Assembly (NCBI GenBank): GCA_023846275.1
Contig: CM043865.1
Span: 33,990,412 to 34,054,411 of the forward strand
DNA length: 64,000 bases
Source of the DNA: Vanilla planifolia
Taxonomy: Eukaryota; Streptophyta; Magnoliopsida; Asparagales; Orchidaceae
Direction of reading: 5' to 3'
Within the stretch, counting starts at the first letter, position 1; each line of letters opens with the position of its first letter. Below the pieces are notes generated by a model. The model searched no databases. It had not been told where the DNA came from and was given only the letters and a program-made list of their open reading frames with translations. The position numbers and the translations under genes were made by a program. Shown here piece by piece: positions 60,776-64,000 of this stretch.

Positions 60776-62950
60776 TTATTTTAAACAAAAGCATATACAA
60801 ACAGGTGGAAACAAAAAAAAAATTAAAGGAAACATAAAATGGTTTTTACTTAAAAAAATATCAACAAACAAAGAAACGAACATGATTCGGTTTGGTATCG
60901 CATCAGGCCGTCCTTGTAAGAGAACAAGTTTTGTAAATCATCAATACAAATTACAAATAATAAAAGTTTTTATAACCAAGAAGAAATAATATAAATTAAC
61001 AATAAATGATAAATAATTTATATTATTTATCATTTCTGTAACCAAGAGGTTCAAGTCTTATTTCTGTAATAAGATCTGTTTTAGTCACATTAAAAAATAT
61101 TAATTTGGTAGACATAATAAAAAATATAAAACTCGTAAAATATAATTTATTAACTACTGCATTTCAAAATATGATAGAGAAAAAGAGTAAACATTTTATC
61201 TTAAATGATAAATAATTTAAAACAAGTTAAAAATAAAAGCTGATATCACAAATTTGGTTGAAGCAAACCTAATCAAGTGCTAATACTAATAGAAGTAGCA
61301 TTTAGTGTAAGGGCTCCATAATATCTCAATTATAAGAAAAATAATATTTTAAAATTTAAATTATTTTGCACTCTATGATTAAATAATTCTTTATTTAATA
61401 AAAAGTTGAGGTATAAAATATATAATATAGGAATGTGAAAGAACACTAAATAACAAGAAATAAATATGATTCTTTTTAGTATGACATTATGTCGACATAT
61501 TAGTGGAATAAGTTTCTTAAATCATCAATACAAATTATAAACAATAATAATTTTTATAATTAATAAGATACTATAAATTAACAATAAATAAAAATAAATA
61601 ATCCAATACGAAAGGCATCATATTTTTTTTATTGTCTAATGTTGACAAAGGCTTCCTTTTAATGTATATCTTGGAAATAATTAATAGAATATTTTGAAAA
61701 TTTCACATTCTTACATTAGTCAAAGAATAATAGAGAAAGTTATAACTAACTTGGCTAAAAAAAAGATTAGTAGTGATTGATTATAACTAAAATTTATTAG
61801 ATCATTTAAGCATACATCAGATAAGATTTTGAGAACAAAGTTTTGAAATATAAATTATTTTAGCCACATTAAAAATTATTATTTTTTTAATTTATAAAAG
61901 TAATAGAAATTGTCAAAAGAGTAGAGCTTAATTTATTAGCTATTGAGTCTTAAACAATGCTAGACAATGAGAGAGAAATTTTAGGAGATAAATCATAAAT
62001 TATTTAAAAAATATAAAAATAACATATAAGAAATTTGGTTGGACCCATCTTGATTAAGTGCCAATATTAAAAAAAAACAATATTGAGTGAAAGGGTTACA
62101 TGATGTCCCTATTGTAAGAAAATAGTAATATAATAGAATTAATATTAATTTTTCCTCCATAGCTAAATAATTCTTGTTTAATGAAAAGTTGAGTTCTAAC
62201 AAAAATTTTATAAGAATGTATGAGACGATAAACTCCATCAACTGATTATTTCATAAATTAAATATCATTTACTTAAATAAAAATAGTCATAAAAATAATG
62301 AAAAAATAAATAATAAAAAAAATAAAAAATAAATAAAATGATTTTTGTTTAAATGAAATAATAAAAAATAAAGAAACAAATATAATTCTTTTAAATATTA
62401 AATCTACTCATCATTTTAGTGCAACATGATTTAAATCATGAATAAAATTACAAATAATAATAATTTTTATAACCAATAAGTTGTATGAATTAATAATAAA
62501 AGAAAAAAAATAGTCTTATAGAACATACATCAAATAAAGTCATCATATTTCTCACAATTACTTAACCTTGACTAATTGTCCTTTTCAATGTATATCCTTG
62601 GAAGAATTTATCAAGGATTTTTTTTAGAGTGCCAAATTCCTATATTAATCAAAAAATAAATGAGGAAATGTTTATCTAGCTTGGCTAAAAAAAGATTATT
62701 AATGATTGATTTTGATTAGGAGTTACTATATTATCTAATTATGCATCAAATGAGATTGGTTTTGAAACACAAATGCTTGATGTTTAAAAGAAGCCCAGGT
62801 TTTGAAATAAGGTCTACTTTAGACACATTAAAAATTTATCGATTTTATAGAAATAATAGAAAATGTTAAAATAATAGAACTTTATTTATTGACTATAGAA
62901 TCTCAAAATATTGATGACAAAAAGTGAGATAGCCTTGCTTTTATAATCAG
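60700..62950. repeat. Degenerate tandem array with large units (about 0.6-0.9 kb), three copies
   Basis: Anchors recur in fixed order. The phrase ccatcgactgattatttcat (60711) recurs as ccatcaactgattatttcat (62236). Atcatcaatacaaattac-like sequence appears at about 60938, 61520 and 62436. Ttggctaaaaaaaagatta-like sequence is at 61752 and 62682. An attaaataattctttattta...aaaagttgag block ends the units near 61408 and 62191. The first unit lacks an internal part, so spacings vary (about 580 and 915 bp). Identity between units is low. Confidence 0.7.
60731..60773. repeat. (AT)n microsatellite, 43 bp
   Basis: Alternating AT that lies inside the first unit of the large tandem array, right after its ctgattatttcataa anchor. 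The third unit has no AT run at the same place, so the tract expanded after the units separated. Confidence 0.95.
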
Positions 62951-64000
62951 ATTGTTTTAAAATTTTGGAACAAAAGTTCTATAAAAAAGCGAACATTATA
63001 ACAACGTTTAATTTCCAACTCAGATTAAAAAAATGAAACTATAGGAAAAAGCAAAAAAGATTATAAAAAGATATGATCTAAATATATTAAGTTAGTTTTT
63101 TATAAAAATATTATTTAGATATTAAAATAATAATAAATATTTTTAAAGTGCGTCATATGCTTAATCTTAGTTAAAATATTATTTGAATATATCAATAAAA
63201 AAAACTCTTTGAAACAAACTTAATGATATTGAGTTTGTAATTTTTTTAACTTAAAGATTTTTTTATGAATTTTTATAGATGTACATAACTATAAAAACTT
63301 CGCTTATGTAGATTTTTAGTTTTAAAAATTTCAATAACTCACACAATCTATATGGGATTAAGACAATTTACTAAGTCTTAAGGGTTAGACTTATTAACAG
63401 ATCATGCAATATGATGCTTGTCATATCAATATGAACAATAGATGATGTTAGTAGTCAATAAGCGAAAGAATAAAATAAAATTAATCAAGAGTCACATAAT
63501 ACAATGATATGAATCACACTGGATGATCATAAAGAAGATGGTAAAATAAAATAAGATAATATGAGGATGTATAATATGATATGATGTATCATGTAATATG
63601 ATAGTCTCATAGAACATGAGAATCAGACGAGATCAATAGGTTGAGCAGTGAGAAATATATTAAATTGTATGGTACAATAGGAATCATACTCATATGATTT
63701 GTAATAAAAAAAAATTTACACAACTGAAAAAATTATATGATAATAGGATCATAAATGTATGATATGATATTGATTTCTTATTTCTATATGATCATAGGAT
63801 GTGATTAAAGAATCTTACTAATGTGGTTTTGGATAAAAACTTAAGAGTCTAAATGAGATTAGTAAGAGTTTCATTTCGTATTAAATATATCACATATACG
63901 ATACATATTAATCATTTCATATGTATAATTTTATAGAAATCAAGATAAGATTATGATTGAAAAAGCAAATTAATTATCATATTCAGTTAAATATACCTGA
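62951..64000. other. AT-rich region to the window edge
   Basis: No coding region, RNA gene or clear repeat was recognised. Atgata/catatgat words are frequent at 63400-63800, suggesting low complexity only. Confidence 0.45.

Noticed and set aside
61050-61080. tRNA B-box-like word ggttcaagtct
   Set aside because: No cloverleaf or A box upstream; it lies in an AT-rich degenerate repeat.
60700-62950. Possible CRISPR-like array
   Set aside because: The repeats are large, degenerate and AT-rich in a plant nuclear context, with no short identical repeats separated by unique spacers.

Overview
The window is nuclear DNA from a flowering plant. It has AT-rich intergenic and intronic DNA, GT-AG introns, and genes that match well-known angiosperm families. 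Two of them (the Pol IV/V second-largest subunit and an At5g18475-type PPR protein) are land-plant families. Decayed Ty1/copia and Ty3/gypsy retrotransposons fill much of the rest. The PPR gene, the permease and the hydrolase start GC-rich and become AT-richer downstream. That 5'-3' gradient is typical of monocots, but the species is not resolved. No tRNA, rRNA, CRISPR array, operon or prokaryotic signal was seen.

Layout. 0-2.9 kb: several tandem-repeat blocks. 2.9-8.1 kb, minus strand: ten exons of the 5' half of a conserved plant protein of the At4g24610/At5g65440 type; the 3' half is not in the window. 9.5-12.2 kb, minus: a complete six-exon FSH-type serine hydrolase. 12.8-14.3 kb: one copy of a 1.5 kb dispersed repeat whose twin lies at 58.1-59.6 kb. 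14.3-24.2 kb: repeat-rich DNA with a gypsy gag relic and, to its right, a 2,983 bp solo LTR with perfect AACCT target-site duplications. 24.3-37.0 kb, plus: a complete eight-exon NRPD2/NRPE2 gene carrying a 1.06 kb hAT-like element in intron 4. 37.4-38.9 kb, plus: an intronless PPR gene. 39.6-44.3 kb, minus: a full-length but decayed copia element with GTTAT target-site duplications. 44.5-49.9 kb, plus: a degenerate partial copy of NRPD2 (intron 4 to exon 6), itself split by a gypsy pol relic. 52.7-53.9 kb, minus: a two-exon purine permease. 54-64 kb: AT-rich DNA with long (AT)n tracts, the second copy of the dispersed repeat, and a degenerate tandem array with units of about 0.6-0.9 kb.

The genes are independent housekeeping or regulatory genes, not a pathway cluster. 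The most notable arrangement is that a core subunit of the RNA-directed DNA methylation polymerases sits next to a broken copy of itself in transposon-rich DNA. The hAT element is absent from the copy, so it most likely inserted after the duplication. I found no convincing evidence for a new biological system. The best leads are the NRPD2 copy, the two nearly identical 1.07 kb tracts 45 kb apart with a GC-rich exon-like ORF, and the solo LTR.
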